Source: Synechococcus sp. UW179A
GTDB lineage: Bacteria; Cyanobacteriota; Cyanobacteriia; PCC-6307; Cyanobiaceae
DNA length: 64,000 bases
Direction of reading: 5' to 3'
Assembly: GCF_900473965.1 (NCBI RefSeq)
Contig: NZ_UCNJ01000002.1
Span: forward strand, 1 to 64,000
Numbering within the stretch: position 1 is the stretch's first letter; each line of letters starts with the position of its first letter. The position numbers and the translations under genes are program-made. Below, in pieces: positions 11,472 to 20,497 of this stretch. The notes beneath the pieces were generated by a model. That model worked only from the letters and a program-made list of their open reading frames with translations, did no database searches and was not told the origin of the DNA.

Positions 11472-12673
11472 TGCTGAGTTCTATTACTTGCGGAGATTTC
11501 GAACTGAACATTTCTCATCCGCATGGCATGCCCACACTGGTGCCATCAGCCGCATTGGAAAGTCGGCTCGATTGGCGACTGCATCCAATCAGCAGCACCA
11601 ATCAAGCGAGCGACGAAGAGGCTGCATACTCCTCAGAAAGCAGCGCACTACCGAAGCTTGCAGTGCATCTGCATATTCACTACGTCGAAACATTGCCAAT
11701 TCTCCTGAATGCTCTGGACCATTGCCGCGACGGTCTACACAACACGCGGATTTGGATCAGCACAACCAGTTCGGCCAAAGCTGAGGCGATTGAAGAGATT
11801 CTTGAGCGGATCTTTCACTTTGAACCAACAACAACTGCTGAGTTGCGTGTTTGCCCGAACCATGGCCGAAATTTCGGGCCTCTTTTGCATCATCTCTGGC
11901 CCGAATTCAAACAAGAAGAGCTCCTACTGCATCTTCACGGGAAACGCTCTCTTGAAACAGACCTGGGCGATGCATGGTTGATCCAACTTCTCAAGCAGCT
12001 GCTACCTGATGGCCAGACATTGAAGGCTTTGCGCCAACGCTTCAACCAAGATCCCTCACTGGGGCTGCTGATGCCCCAAACCCCACAACTGATTCGGCCT
12101 TACATGAATTGGGGCAATAACTTTGAACTCGCCAATCAGCTTTCAAAACCGATGGCAGGTTGCCTGCACCGCGATGCGGTTCTGATGTTTCCAGCCGGTG
12201 GCATGTTCTGGGTACGGCCAGCAGCACTTCAACCATTGGCGACGTGCCTCAACACGATGGGGTCTCTACCGCCAGAGCCTTTGCCAGTCGATGGCAGCAG
12301 TCTGCACGCGATCGAACGATTAGTCGCTCACGCCTGCGAAGCCTCAGGCCACCATTGGAAACTTCTCTGCGAAGGCAACAACTCAGCAACCACTGCATCG
12401 GAGCCGATCAGCGTATTGCAATCGCGCCCCAAGGATTTCCAACAAGCGACTGCTCTAATCGCCAATCGATTGCGACAGATCGATGAACAATTGCAATGCA
12501 GCGAGACCAACCTGAAGCAAAGCACCCAACAAATCAACGAATTGACAAGTGCTGTCAACCAATTGATGAGTGCTGTGGGTGAACGCGACGAGCAAATCAT
12601 GAGTATGGCGAATTCGTGGGGATGGAAGCTCACACGGCTTGTCAAGCGAATGGCAAGAGGCAGCAGGAAATAA
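11471..12673 (+). CDS. RgpF-like rhamnan synthesis protein
   Basis: The 400-residue protein carries an RgpF/rhamnan synthesis F domain (residues about 65-290). The blocks LAVHLHIHYVETLPILLNAL, VCPNHGRNFGPLLHHLWP, LLLHLHGKRS, PAGGMFWVRPAAL and DGSSLHAIERL are the same ordered blocks seen in the C-terminal half of the gene at 23017. RgpF proteins take part in building rhamnose-containing polysaccharides. Residues about 325-380 form a coiled coil (LKQSTQQINELTSAVNQLMS), ended by NSWGWKLTRLVKRM, a tail found on many glycosyltransferases. The ATG shares one base with the ABC ATPase stop (TGATG). Confidence 0.83.
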   Translation: MLSSITCGDFELNISHPHGMPTLVPSAALESRLDWRLHPISSTNQASDEEAAYSSESSALPKLAVHLHIHYVETLPILLNALDHCRDGLHNTRIWISTTSSAKAEAIEEILERIFHFEPTTTAELRVCPNHGRNFGPLLHHLWPEFKQEELLLHLHGKRSLETDLGDAWLIQLLKQLLPDGQTLKALRQRFNQDPSLGLLMPQTPQLIRPYMNWGNNFELANQLSKPMAGCLHRDAVLMFPAGGMFWVRPAALQPLATCLNTMGSLPPEPLPVDGSSLHAIERLVAHACEASGHHWKLLCEGNNSATTASEPISVLQSRPKDFQQATALIANRLRQIDEQLQCSETNLKQSTQQINELTSAVNQLMSAVGERDEQIMSMANSWGWKLTRLVKRMARGSRK

Positions 12674-12869
12674 CAAATTAATAGCTCAAAAGAGCATCTA
12701 GGATCTGATTCTTAAACCAGATTTCGCACTAATTTTTTAAGCCGGAAGTTTTTAGACCGATCTTGAATAGCCCAAATCTTATAAAGCTCTATACCTCTTT
12801 AGAGATCATTATGACGTAGAGCTGCATATTGAAATCACACCCAAAGAAGTTGAATGCCGACCGAGCGGA

Positions 12870-14573
12870 TTAGCGCGAACGCTCAGGTTCAAAAGATAAC
12901 CAATCCACGAGACCCATCTTGGCTAGCCAAACGAGAGTTGTTTTCAAATAGGCATCCTGCTCGCCGGAGAATCCAGCCAAAAGTTGACCCACGCTAAGCC
13001 CTTTCGATCCTGCATCCCCAAGTCGCTGAAGCAAGTTCAGAGCCACCTCATTTTTGCAGCGCAAACCGGGATATTGACGGTTCAGTTTGACCTCCAGACG
13101 TTTGTCCAAATCAAAAACGGTCACATCCGCTGCGAGACGAAGGTTCTTTTCAGGATGCAAGACATCCGTAGCAAAATGCTGAAAATCAGAAAACGGTTCA
13201 CCGCGGCTGGGCTCAACATGAGCACCCACACAAGCCAAAGCTGAATCTGCACTGCAACGACGTTCGGCCAGTTCATCAAAAAGTTCTTTGTACTGGCGGA
13301 TCACTTCTGGCCAAGCAAACATTGTTCGTGCCCTCTGTTGTGCAGACTTGCCCATAGACACTCGCAAGTTTTCATCCTCGGCCAGTTGCGCAATCAAAGA
13401 AGCAGCTTTTTGCACGTGAACAGCTGTGTGCTGGGCTACTGCACCGACATAAGTCTGATAAGACTCCAGCTCCATACTGTGGAGAGTGGCAAGTAGTTCT
13501 CCCGGTGCACCACCTGGGCTGCTCAAGGTGGGTACCAGGAAACCATCGAGACCATCCCTAACGGTATAGCGATAGCCATCCCAGTCACTCACCACGACTG
13601 GTAGACCAGCTGCCATGGCTTCTACAGGCGTTAATCCAAAAGTTTCTTGAATATTGTCAACCAGAGACAAGAACACATCAGCGGAGGCCCAGCTCTGTGC
13701 AACTAACTGGGAGTCGTTGCCGTCTAAAACGATCACATTGAGATCTGGCGCCAAAACATCTGCAGCCTGCTTATACGCCTTCATCTCAACATCACCGCCT
13801 GGAAACCATCCCACAAGGCAAAAATGCAGTCTCTTTTGAGTTCGTTGCGCTGCTAGGTGCATTGCCTGGAACATGCTTTGTGGAAAAGCCTTCTCGTAAT
13901 AAGAAAGACGGCCCACCCAAAGCACTACAACATCATGCTCAGCAATCCTGAGCCGTTGACGTAGCGCTGCACGTGCTTGGACATCCGCTGCCAAACGGGC
14001 CATCAGCTCAGTATCTACGGCAAGGGGGATGAGCGGAAGCTTGGGCCTAGGACAACGCACTGCGCCTAAGCGGGCAGAGAGGTGCTCAACCGAGGCATCT
14101 AACATCGTCTCCATTGCCTGCTGAACAGCAGGAGATGTACAGACCAATGCATCCCATGGGTGAGTGGGAGCAATTACTGCAGATCCTATTTTAGAGCGAA
14201 CTGCTGGCGGAGCGATCGTGTGAATCAATCCAACGAGACTATATGCCTGATCAAGATTTTTAGATCGACGCAACCAAGCAAGCTCTTCTAAGTACGGCTG
14301 TCCGCGGAGGAGAACACCATGGCGGACAGCGAGATTCGTATCGGTTAATGATGATGCAACGAGTCGAGGGCTTTTAGAAGAACCCATTTCGGCAGTCAAT
14401 TGCTCGCTACTCAGCCCCGTCTGGTTCAGCACAGCTACCTCGCAAAACCCCCCAAACTGGACTAGAGCCCTAAACAAGGCTGCATTGGCAATGTCCTTAC
14501 CAAAAGGATTGGAGGGGCGCCCCAAGTATCCATTGGGATGAAACAGGCAGAGACCCTTCGACGAAACAGGCAT
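12870..14573 (-). CDS. Glycosyltransferase (GT4-like) with C-terminal extension
   Basis: The 567-residue protein has a GT-B fold pattern. The N-terminal acceptor half includes a GRPSNPFGKDIANAALFRAL segment. The donor half starts near residue 215 with VVLWVGRLSYYEKAFPQSMF and contains FLSLVDNIQETFGLTPVEAM and AAGLPVVVSDWDGYRYTVRD, the nucleotide-sugar binding E-x7-E type motif of GT4 enzymes. Residues about 420-567 are an extra domain I do not recognise. It stands alone on the minus strand between two + strand blocks, with long spacers on its 5' side. The sugar donor is unknown. Confidence 0.83.
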   Translation of the reverse strand: MPVSSKGLCLFHPNGYLGRPSNPFGKDIANAALFRALVQFGGFCEVAVLNQTGLSSEQLTAEMGSSKSPRLVASSLTDTNLAVRHGVLLRGQPYLEELAWLRRSKNLDQAYSLVGLIHTIAPPAVRSKIGSAVIAPTHPWDALVCTSPAVQQAMETMLDASVEHLSARLGAVRCPRPKLPLIPLAVDTELMARLAADVQARAALRQRLRIAEHDVVVLWVGRLSYYEKAFPQSMFQAMHLAAQRTQKRLHFCLVGWFPGGDVEMKAYKQAADVLAPDLNVIVLDGNDSQLVAQSWASADVFLSLVDNIQETFGLTPVEAMAAGLPVVVSDWDGYRYTVRDGLDGFLVPTLSSPGGAPGELLATLHSMELESYQTYVGAVAQHTAVHVQKAASLIAQLAEDENLRVSMGKSAQQRARTMFAWPEVIRQYKELFDELAERRCSADSALACVGAHVEPSRGEPFSDFQHFATDVLHPEKNLRLAADVTVFDLDKRLEVKLNRQYPGLRCKNEVALNLLQRLGDAGSKGLSVGQLLAGFSGEQDAYLKTTLVWLAKMGLVDWLSFEPERSR

Positions 14574-15471
14574 CAGTTCGGGTATCAGGACGGGGAAAGG
14601 GGCATTAAAGAACTCTCGAAATCAACGCCCCTACTTCGTCAACACTAGCTTGATGAATGACGTAAAGTGGATTGTCTCATCTCCACGGGATAAACCGAAA
14701 AAGCCAAGGAATATTCTAAATATCTGAATAAATTTTTTACAATTATTCACTACAAGTAGCGGGCTTGGATTTACCCAAAACAATGTTGAGCAAAGTCACT
14801 AACAAACGCTAAAAAGAAAACAGCTTCGATAATACTATATTATCACTTCTCCAAACAACTTCCTGAGCACGTCACTACAGCACAAAAAAGTTAATTACGC
14901 ATAAAATGGATACATAAACCGCAACAAAAGACTCATGGTAGTTAACAAAACGGTCGTTAGCTCAAGGCCCTGACTGGGATATCAGATGTTTCGCTCAAAT
15001 ATCAACTTCAAACGATCGGTAACACGCCCTATTAAATATCTGCCATTGGGACGGAATCCCTCAAGAATCCCAGAAATTCTCAAGTGATGGCTCAATTCCG
15101 GGCAAGCCTCAGGCTCATGGACAATAAAACAACCCTACGCCCAAGAGCATGGATCGTGTGTTAATTCTCGGTGAAAAAGATTGCTCAAGAGTTTTCCCTA
15201 TGTCAACTTAAGCAGCATTCCATACAAGCCCTAGGGAAGTGTTAACCCTATGAATCCTATGAATCGTGGACGCTCCACGCCCATCCAGTGGACGCTGAAG
15301 CAATTGACCCGCTTGAGGCGCTCGCGGATAGTATGAATGTTCGCCATGATGGGTAAATTAACGTCATTTTACTTTTTTTAGAGTAAACGCTGAACTCTTG
15401 CTGTAGCTGCAAAAAATGCGCCGAGAAGGCTGTTCCAGTATCGGTTCTGTCACCAAAGCAACACTTTTCTT
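14574..15471. other. AT-rich intergenic region upstream of the RTX-like gene
   Basis: About 900 bp, clearly richer in A and T than its neighbours, with no open frame worth calling on either strand. It separates two divergent genes, so it should hold both promoters and could hold a small RNA, but I cannot identify one. A short tandem copy of CCTATGAAT occurs near 15250. A TTGACC at about 15304 with a TAGTAT-like element downstream is a weak promoter candidate. Confidence 0.5.
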
Positions 15472-16680
15472 TTGACCATATGGAAAGTGGCCACTAAATT
15501 AGTGGAGCAAGATTTTTTCAGAACCTTGGCTTTCACTACCGTCACCGGCTCTAATGGCGTGACATCCCTGGTCGGAACGACCGGCGTGGATACCGCAACC
15601 GTGCTCACCCTTGATAAGGACGTCTTCATTGGTGGCAACACCGGCAATGATATTGTCACCACAGCTCTTGGAACGGGTGGCAACAACCTTTCCAACTACG
15701 ACGTCCGGATGGGCGGTGGTGACGACCAATTCACCGTCGGCAACAACATCACCTCATCCAATCTTTATTTGGATGGTGAAACTCTCGGCAACGATGGAGC
15801 CGACGCCTTCACTTTCAACGCTGGCAACGTAATGACTCGCACCGAGCTCCGCGGTGCTGGCGGTAATGACGTAATTACCATTAATGGTGGCGTCAGCAAC
15901 TCCACCATTAACGGCAACACCGGTGAAGATGCTCTTACCACCACTGGAAACCTAACGTTCTCCCTTCTTCTGGGCGGCCAAGGTATTGACACCATTAACG
16001 TCAATGGAGCCACTAACAACGCCAACATCAATGGCAACCGTGGCAACGACATCATCAATATGGGTGCAGGTGTCACCTCAACTTCCACGACCGTGTTTGG
16101 CGGCCAAGGTATCGATACCATCAATAACGCCAATGCCACTGATGGTATTCAGATCGAAGGTAACTTGGGTGATGACACCTTGAGTGACGTCCAAGGCCTT
16201 ACTGCTGGCGGAAACACAACCGCAGTTGACACCACATTCCTGGGTGGTGATGGTGCTGACACCATCCTCGGAGGCGAAGGTGGTGACACAATGACTGGTG
16301 GTGCAGGTGCAGATCGTTTCCTGTTCAACCTCACTGAAGACTCACTCGTTACCGACATTGACTTCATCACCGATTTCAGTGCCGCTGCTGGCGACACAAT
16401 TGAGTCAAGTGGTGCTAATCTTGCCATGACCGCCTTTATCAACGGCATCACTGATGTGCAGAGAAGGACTACTGGATCAGGAGCCACTTTGACAGCGACA
16501 ATGCAGTCAGTCCAGGCTGGTAACTTAGCTACCGTTGCTCAGCTGGTTAATGTCAATACAGGTACCTTCGCAGGTAACTACATCGTATTGAACACTGCTA
16601 ACAACACTTTTAATGCTTTAACCAGCCAAGTAACACAGGTAGCCAGCCTTGGAGGAATCACAGGTGCTACTTTCGTCTGA
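15472..16680 (+). CDS. RTX-like calcium-binding secreted protein
   Basis: The roughly 400-residue protein is Gly/Asp/Asn/Thr-rich. It has repeats such as GGNTGNDIVTT, NGNTGEDALTT, GGQGIDTIN and NGNRGNDIINMG, and ends its repeat region with classical RTX nonapeptides (DGADTILGGEGGDTMTGGAGAD) and a FLFN ... DSLVTDIDFITDFSAAAGDT block. RTX repeats fold on Ca2+ outside the cell, and the last 80 or so residues would carry a type I secretion signal. There is no in-frame ATG in the first 80 codons. TTG 15472 or GTG 15487 (reading M-ATKLVEQDFF) must be the start, and neither has a good ribosome-binding site. No cognate secretion genes lie in the window. Confidence 0.75.
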   Translation: MTIWKVATKLVEQDFFRTLAFTTVTGSNGVTSLVGTTGVDTATVLTLDKDVFIGGNTGNDIVTTALGTGGNNLSNYDVRMGGGDDQFTVGNNITSSNLYLDGETLGNDGADAFTFNAGNVMTRTELRGAGGNDVITINGGVSNSTINGNTGEDALTTTGNLTFSLLLGGQGIDTINVNGATNNANINGNRGNDIINMGAGVTSTSTTVFGGQGIDTINNANATDGIQIEGNLGDDTLSDVQGLTAGGNTTAVDTTFLGGDGADTILGGEGGDTMTGGAGADRFLFNLTEDSLVTDIDFITDFSAAAGDTIESSGANLAMTAFINGITDVQRRTTGSGATLTATMQSVQAGNLATVAQLVNVNTGTFAGNYIVLNTANNTFNALTSQVTQVASLGGITGATFV

Positions 16681-16703
16681 TTGAGTTACAAGCTGATTTA
16701 TCG

Positions 16704-16730
16704 AGCCCTCCCATGTGGAGGGCTTTTTTT
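16704..16730 (+). terminator. Rho-independent terminator of the RTX-like gene
   Basis: A perfect 8-bp stem AGCCCTCC (16704-16711) and GGAGGGCT (16717-16724) with a 5-base loop runs directly into a run of seven Ts (16724-16730), 24 bp after the RTX gene stop. This is the clearest terminator in the window and separates the secreted protein gene from the next glycosyltransferase. Confidence 0.9.
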
Positions 16731-16748
16731 AATCATTCTTTTATTGCA

Positions 16749-17999
16749 ATGAATATTTTATTTGTCCATCAAAATTTCCCTGGTCAATACCGCCACATCA
16801 CAAGGGAAATCGCCAAAAGTAAGACTCATAATATTATTGCACTAAGTACTACACCTCCCCAGGAAAAGATCCCAGAGTCGGTTCAGCTATTAAGATATCA
16901 AATTACACAAGGAAACACTGAAAATATCCATCCCTGGGTCTTGGAGACTGAATCGAAGGTTATTCGCGGCGAAGCTTGTGCAAAAGCAGCACACCGAATA
17001 GCCCAACAAGGTTTCGTTCCTGATCTAATTTGTGCTCATCCAGGCTGGGGTGAATCACTCTTTCTCAAGGAAATCTGGCCAACAACACCAATTCTTCATT
17101 ACCAAGAATTTTATTATAAAAGCAAAGGCTTCGATCTAGACTTTGATCCTGAAATACAGGGGGATGCAACCAAATGGGAGAATGCTGCAAAAGGTTTCAT
17201 GAAAAATGCAGCTGTACAGCTTTCGCTAGAAATAAGCAACTGGAATATATGCCCTACTGAATTTCAAAAAAGCAGCTTTCCAGGCCACTGGCAAGAATCA
17301 ATTAGTGCAATTCATGATGGAATTGATACACAAATAGCAACACCAAATCCATCGGCTAAAACTCTTCAGATTGACAAGCAAATACTCCTGAATCCAGAAG
17401 ATAAAATCATCACCTTTGTCAATCGAACCTTGGAACCTTATCGAGGATATCACACATTTATCCGCTCAATTCCCCATATCCAGCAACAATTGCCGAATGC
17501 GAAAATCGTGATCGTCGGTGAGACTACAGGCGTAAGCTATGGTGGCAAGTGCGAAAAGGGTGAGTGGAAAGACCATTTTTTAAAAGAAATTGAGGGCAAA
17601 TACGATCCGGAATTCATACACTTCACTGGAACACTTGGTTATGAACAGTATCTTCAGTTGCTGCAATTAAGCAAAGTACATGTATATCTTACTTACCCAT
17701 TCGTACTCAGCTGGAGTCTGATGGAAGCGATGAGCACAGGATGCCCGATCGTTGGCTCAGCAACAGCCCCAGTGCAGGAACTCATCAAACACCGTCACAA
17801 TGGATTGTTAGTGGATTTTTTCGATCACAAAGCACTAGCTGATAGTGTCACTGAACTTTTAAATGATCGTGAACAAGCTCAAGCTATGGGGCAACGAGCC
17901 AGGAGAACAATTCTGAAAGATTATAGCCTTAAAGCATGCGTACCCCGCCACCTTTCTCTGATGAGCCTAGTAGCTAGCGGATCACTCAAACGGAACTAA
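16749..17999 (+). CDS. Glycosyltransferase family 4 protein
   Basis: The 416-residue GT-B enzyme starts MNILFVHQNFPGQYRHI, a common start of a cyanobacterial GT4 subgroup. The donor half contains FVNRTLEPYRGYHTFIRSI, HFTGTLGYEQYLQLL and LSWSLMEAMSTGCPIVGSAT, the acidic E-rich loop that binds the nucleotide. The ATG at 16749 is taken because an upstream in-frame ATG at 16713 lies within the terminator hairpin. The gene is less GC-rich than cysE or secA and stands alone. It converges on the sulfotransferase, with a 62-bp gap between the ends. Confidence 0.87.
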   Translation: MNILFVHQNFPGQYRHITREIAKSKTHNIIALSTTPPQEKIPESVQLLRYQITQGNTENIHPWVLETESKVIRGEACAKAAHRIAQQGFVPDLICAHPGWGESLFLKEIWPTTPILHYQEFYYKSKGFDLDFDPEIQGDATKWENAAKGFMKNAAVQLSLEISNWNICPTEFQKSSFPGHWQESISAIHDGIDTQIATPNPSAKTLQIDKQILLNPEDKIITFVNRTLEPYRGYHTFIRSIPHIQQQLPNAKIVIVGETTGVSYGGKCEKGEWKDHFLKEIEGKYDPEFIHFTGTLGYEQYLQLLQLSKVHVYLTYPFVLSWSLMEAMSTGCPIVGSATAPVQELIKHRHNGLLVDFFDHKALADSVTELLNDREQAQAMGQRARRTILKDYSLKACVPRHLSLMSLVASGSLKRN

Positions 18000-18061
18000 A
18001 AAACCAACAAGACCATAAACAATTGCCATCAAAAGTGTATTGCCCTATTGGCTTCTATCCG

Positions 18062-18814
18062 TCACCAGCGAATTTGATACCGATTCTCCATAACGTAGTA
18101 CGTATGTTGAAGTTGCTCACGCAGATGGCTGCATACTTGCTCCGGCACCGCTGCTGCTTCACCCTGACCGACATTGGCTGGGGAAAAAGATTGCGGAAAA
18201 GGAATAGCGTCCAACGCAAGAAAGCTAAGCACACGATCCCAAATTTGAGCACCTCGATCAAAGAAATCCTCACTTTTCAGCAACAGGATCTGGTCCGTCG
18301 AGAACCTCTCCTCATAACGATTGAGCTGCTGCTCGTAGCGGCTACGCGCCAGGTAACTGTGCTCTTGGTGTCCAAAATGAAAGCCATCTGAAGATTCAAG
18401 TTGTTGTTCAGCTCCCGCTAGCCGTGCTGATTCAGCAGCCAGTGCATCCTCGAGCTCCAGTGATTCCAAGCCCAATCGGCGCGAATGAAAATACTGAGAC
18501 AAGCAGCGTTCAACAGGATCCCTCAACAGCACAATCAAACGGGCGTCTGGCAGCAGATTCGCAATCCTCTCTGGAGCCTGGGGATGAAAGACGTAATAGG
18601 GGGTGATATCTCCGCAACACTGATCAGGAGATGCATCAGCGAAGCAATTGGAATACCAGTGACGGCCCCGATTGAAATAAAGGCTGAAGTAGTGAAGCTC
18701 TTTTTCGGGGGACAACCAAATCTGAGGATGCTGTTCCAACAATCTCTGCAGTGTGGTGGTCCCCCCCTTCTGGACACCAAGGCCCAAAAAATGCGGCAAT
18801 CGATCGATACCCAC
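18062..18814 (-). CDS. Sulfotransferase (PAPS-dependent)
   Basis: The 250-residue enzyme moves sulfate from PAPS to a sugar or other hydroxyl. The 5'-phosphosulfate loop is GLGVQKGGTTTLQRLLEQHP near the N-terminus and the 3'-phosphate site is IVLLRDPVERCLSQYFHSRR around residue 95. ELHYFS and CCGDITPYYVFHP also fit the family. I place the start at GTG 18814, because AAGGAG lies six bases upstream; the frame also opens from a TTG at 18829. That site overlaps the upstream gene's stop (18826), so the two are coupled. In this setting the target is probably the surface polysaccharide. Confidence 0.88.
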   Translation of the reverse strand: MGIDRLPHFLGLGVQKGGTTTLQRLLEQHPQIWLSPEKELHYFSLYFNRGRHWYSNCFADASPDQCCGDITPYYVFHPQAPERIANLLPDARLIVLLRDPVERCLSQYFHSRRLGLESLELEDALAAESARLAGAEQQLESSDGFHFGHQEHSYLARSRYEQQLNRYEERFSTDQILLLKSEDFFDRGAQIWDRVLSFLALDAIPFPQSFSPANVGQGEAAAVPEQVCSHLREQLQHTYYVMENRYQIRW

Positions 18815-18825
18815 AAGCTGCTCCT

Positions 18826-19755
18826 TCAAGAAAGATCCTGTGCTGGTGAGTCCTGTCGTCGCACAGGCATCTGACCAAGACTTGCCAAAAAGGATGGATG
18901 TCCGTGCTCAAGACAGAGAAAGTCTCGGTCAGCCCACATTGGCTTGAGTACGGGAAAATGTTGCCAGACGGTGCCTGTGGCGGCTGTTTCCAGGGGCCCC
19001 ACAAACTCTGTGGGCGTTAGCTTCCGAGCGAGCCAATGCTGTCGTTGCGGTTCACTCAAACAAAAGCAACCGGAATGAGGGTTGCTGGCCTCTGTAAACC
19101 CAACAGAACGCCCGTCCCAATAGGACCCGCGTGCCGACTCCTGTTCCTGCTTACTCCAGACCGGCTCAAACTGCTCTTCTATCTTAATTGGACCATCCAC
19201 ACAAATCTGCATTGGAGCCTCATGGACACAAGGCTCCAACCGATGCGGCATCAGCACGAACTGATGTTGCGTTCGCTCGGTAAACCACACCTGTTTATCC
19301 ACAAAACGCGGATCGTGAATAACAAGATCGTCTTCAAAATAAAAATGGATATCGGCGTCATGATCGCTTTGACGACAGAGCCAATCCGATGCAGCTAATG
19401 GAAGCTGTTTGGGATCCTTCAGATCTAAATGATGCATGGTTATGCGAGATGCGAAGTGCTCACAAATGTCATGTAGATAGGTTCGACCAGTCACGAAAAT
19501 ATGCACATCAACAACGACACCCATCAGGCGCGTTGTTGAGTCATGGCGCACTGACGTGACTTCCAAAGCCTGCTGAGCATGATTCAAGATCAAATCTTGT
19601 GGCTGGCGCCCTAAAGCGAGAACCGAACCTAAACAACGACCCAATGCCACCTGCCTAGCTAAACGCGTGCCTGCGCGTGTGGATCCATAGCCAATCTCTT
19701 GAGAACCCTCTTTGAAATAATGAGGAATCGCAACCGATACTCGGCAAAGCCTCAC
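18826..19755 (-). CDS. Uncharacterised protein, possibly glycosyltransferase-like
   Basis: I do not recognise a named family in this 309-residue protein. It starts VSVAIPHYFKEGS, has LMGVVVDVHIFVTG, and then DADIHFYFEDDLVIHDPRF. The EDD after a hydrophobic strand, preceded by an Asp-rich turn, looks like the metal-binding DXD site of GT-A enzymes. Later come FVLMPHRLEP, SNPHSGCFCLSEPQRQ and FPVLKPMWADRDFLCLEHGHPSFL. The start is a GTG at 19755 with no clear ribosome-binding site. Its stop overlaps the open frame of the sulfotransferase by four bases, so the two genes should act together. Confidence 0.6.
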   Translation of the reverse strand: MRLCRVSVAIPHYFKEGSQEIGYGSTRAGTRLARQVALGRCLGSVLALGRQPQDLILNHAQQALEVTSVRHDSTTRLMGVVVDVHIFVTGRTYLHDICEHFASRITMHHLDLKDPKQLPLAASDWLCRQSDHDADIHFYFEDDLVIHDPRFVDKQVWFTERTQHQFVLMPHRLEPCVHEAPMQICVDGPIKIEEQFEPVWSKQEQESARGSYWDGRSVGFTEASNPHSGCFCLSEPQRQHWLARKLTPTEFVGPLETAATGTVWQHFPVLKPMWADRDFLCLEHGHPSFLASLGQMPVRRQDSPAQDLS

Positions 19756-19798
19756 CTCTTTCGCTCAGCAGGGCCACACAGCGTACGAGATCCAGATC

Positions 19799-20191
19799 AT
19801 GCCAGAACTGCCTCCGCAACAGTGCATCACCCGCATGCTCAACCAAGCCGATCGACTAGGCGTGGAAGTGCACACCATTCAACAGCAGCCTTCTCGGCCA
19901 GCTGTGGGTTTTTACTTTGCAAAACCAGGACGGCCTGGCCGCATTGATCTGCACACCTCTGATACAACATCGCCCATCACCAAGTGCAGATTAATTACCC
20001 ATGAAATGGTGCATCTGCTTCAGCACTGGCATGCCGGTTTTAGAGCTGTGCTGCCGCTGGGCTGGCCCGTTGATGGTGAAGCCACCGAGGGGCGATCCCT
20101 ATCTCCGCATGAAGCGGAGGCCTTCACTGCTCAAGAGCAACCACGCAAAGTGTTGAGAGCCTTAAAAAAACTTAACCCTATCTCCCCATAG
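19799..20191 (+). CDS. Small HExxH zinc-metallopeptidase-like protein
   Basis: The 130-residue protein contains LITHEMVHLLQHWHAGF, an HExxH zincin motif in a predicted helix near residue 68. A basic and Pro-rich N-terminal half (FYFAKPGRPGRIDLHTSDT) precedes it. A downstream Glu (EAEAF near residue 108) could be the third zinc ligand. No signal peptide is visible, so it is likely cytosolic. It is divergent from the 309-residue gene, with a 43-bp spacer. The small size suggests a minimal gluzincin-like fold; substrate unknown. Confidence 0.65.
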   Translation: MPELPPQQCITRMLNQADRLGVEVHTIQQQPSRPAVGFYFAKPGRPGRIDLHTSDTTSPITKCRLITHEMVHLLQHWHAGFRAVLPLGWPVDGEATEGRSLSPHEAEAFTAQEQPRKVLRALKKLNPISP

Positions 20192-20497
20192 GAAAAAGTC
20201 AAAACCAAAATTCTTATCTTTCGAATGATCAACAGGAAGAATTGAATGGAAGGGGGAAGCTCTAAAGCTCAACAACGTTTCAGCCCATTTCAAGCGGACT
20301 TCAAGAGTTGTACTTTTGAGCCCTGCCGAGAGCAGACAATTGTTCAATCCACAGGGAAGTCTGTGCATATTCAAATCAGTGATCATCTACTTGGCTCTAT
20401 TTCTTGGCTCGATCGATTCAAGCTCTGCCATTCTTCAGCTCATTGAGGTTGTATCGACAGACCTCCAACAACTATTGGATGGCATGAGGATCGCTCC
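20192..20497. other. Intergenic spacer
   Basis: About 300 bp with no supported gene. A 61-codon frame at 20316-20501 that ends on the next gene's ATGA has no recognisable features and is not called. The promoter of the sulfotransferase-glycosyltransferase gene is expected here, but no convincing element was found. Confidence 0.4.

Noticed and set aside
16713-16748. Upstream in-frame ATG for the glycosyltransferase at 16749
   Set aside because: It lies inside the terminator hairpin of the previous gene, and the 12 extra residues do not fit the family start.
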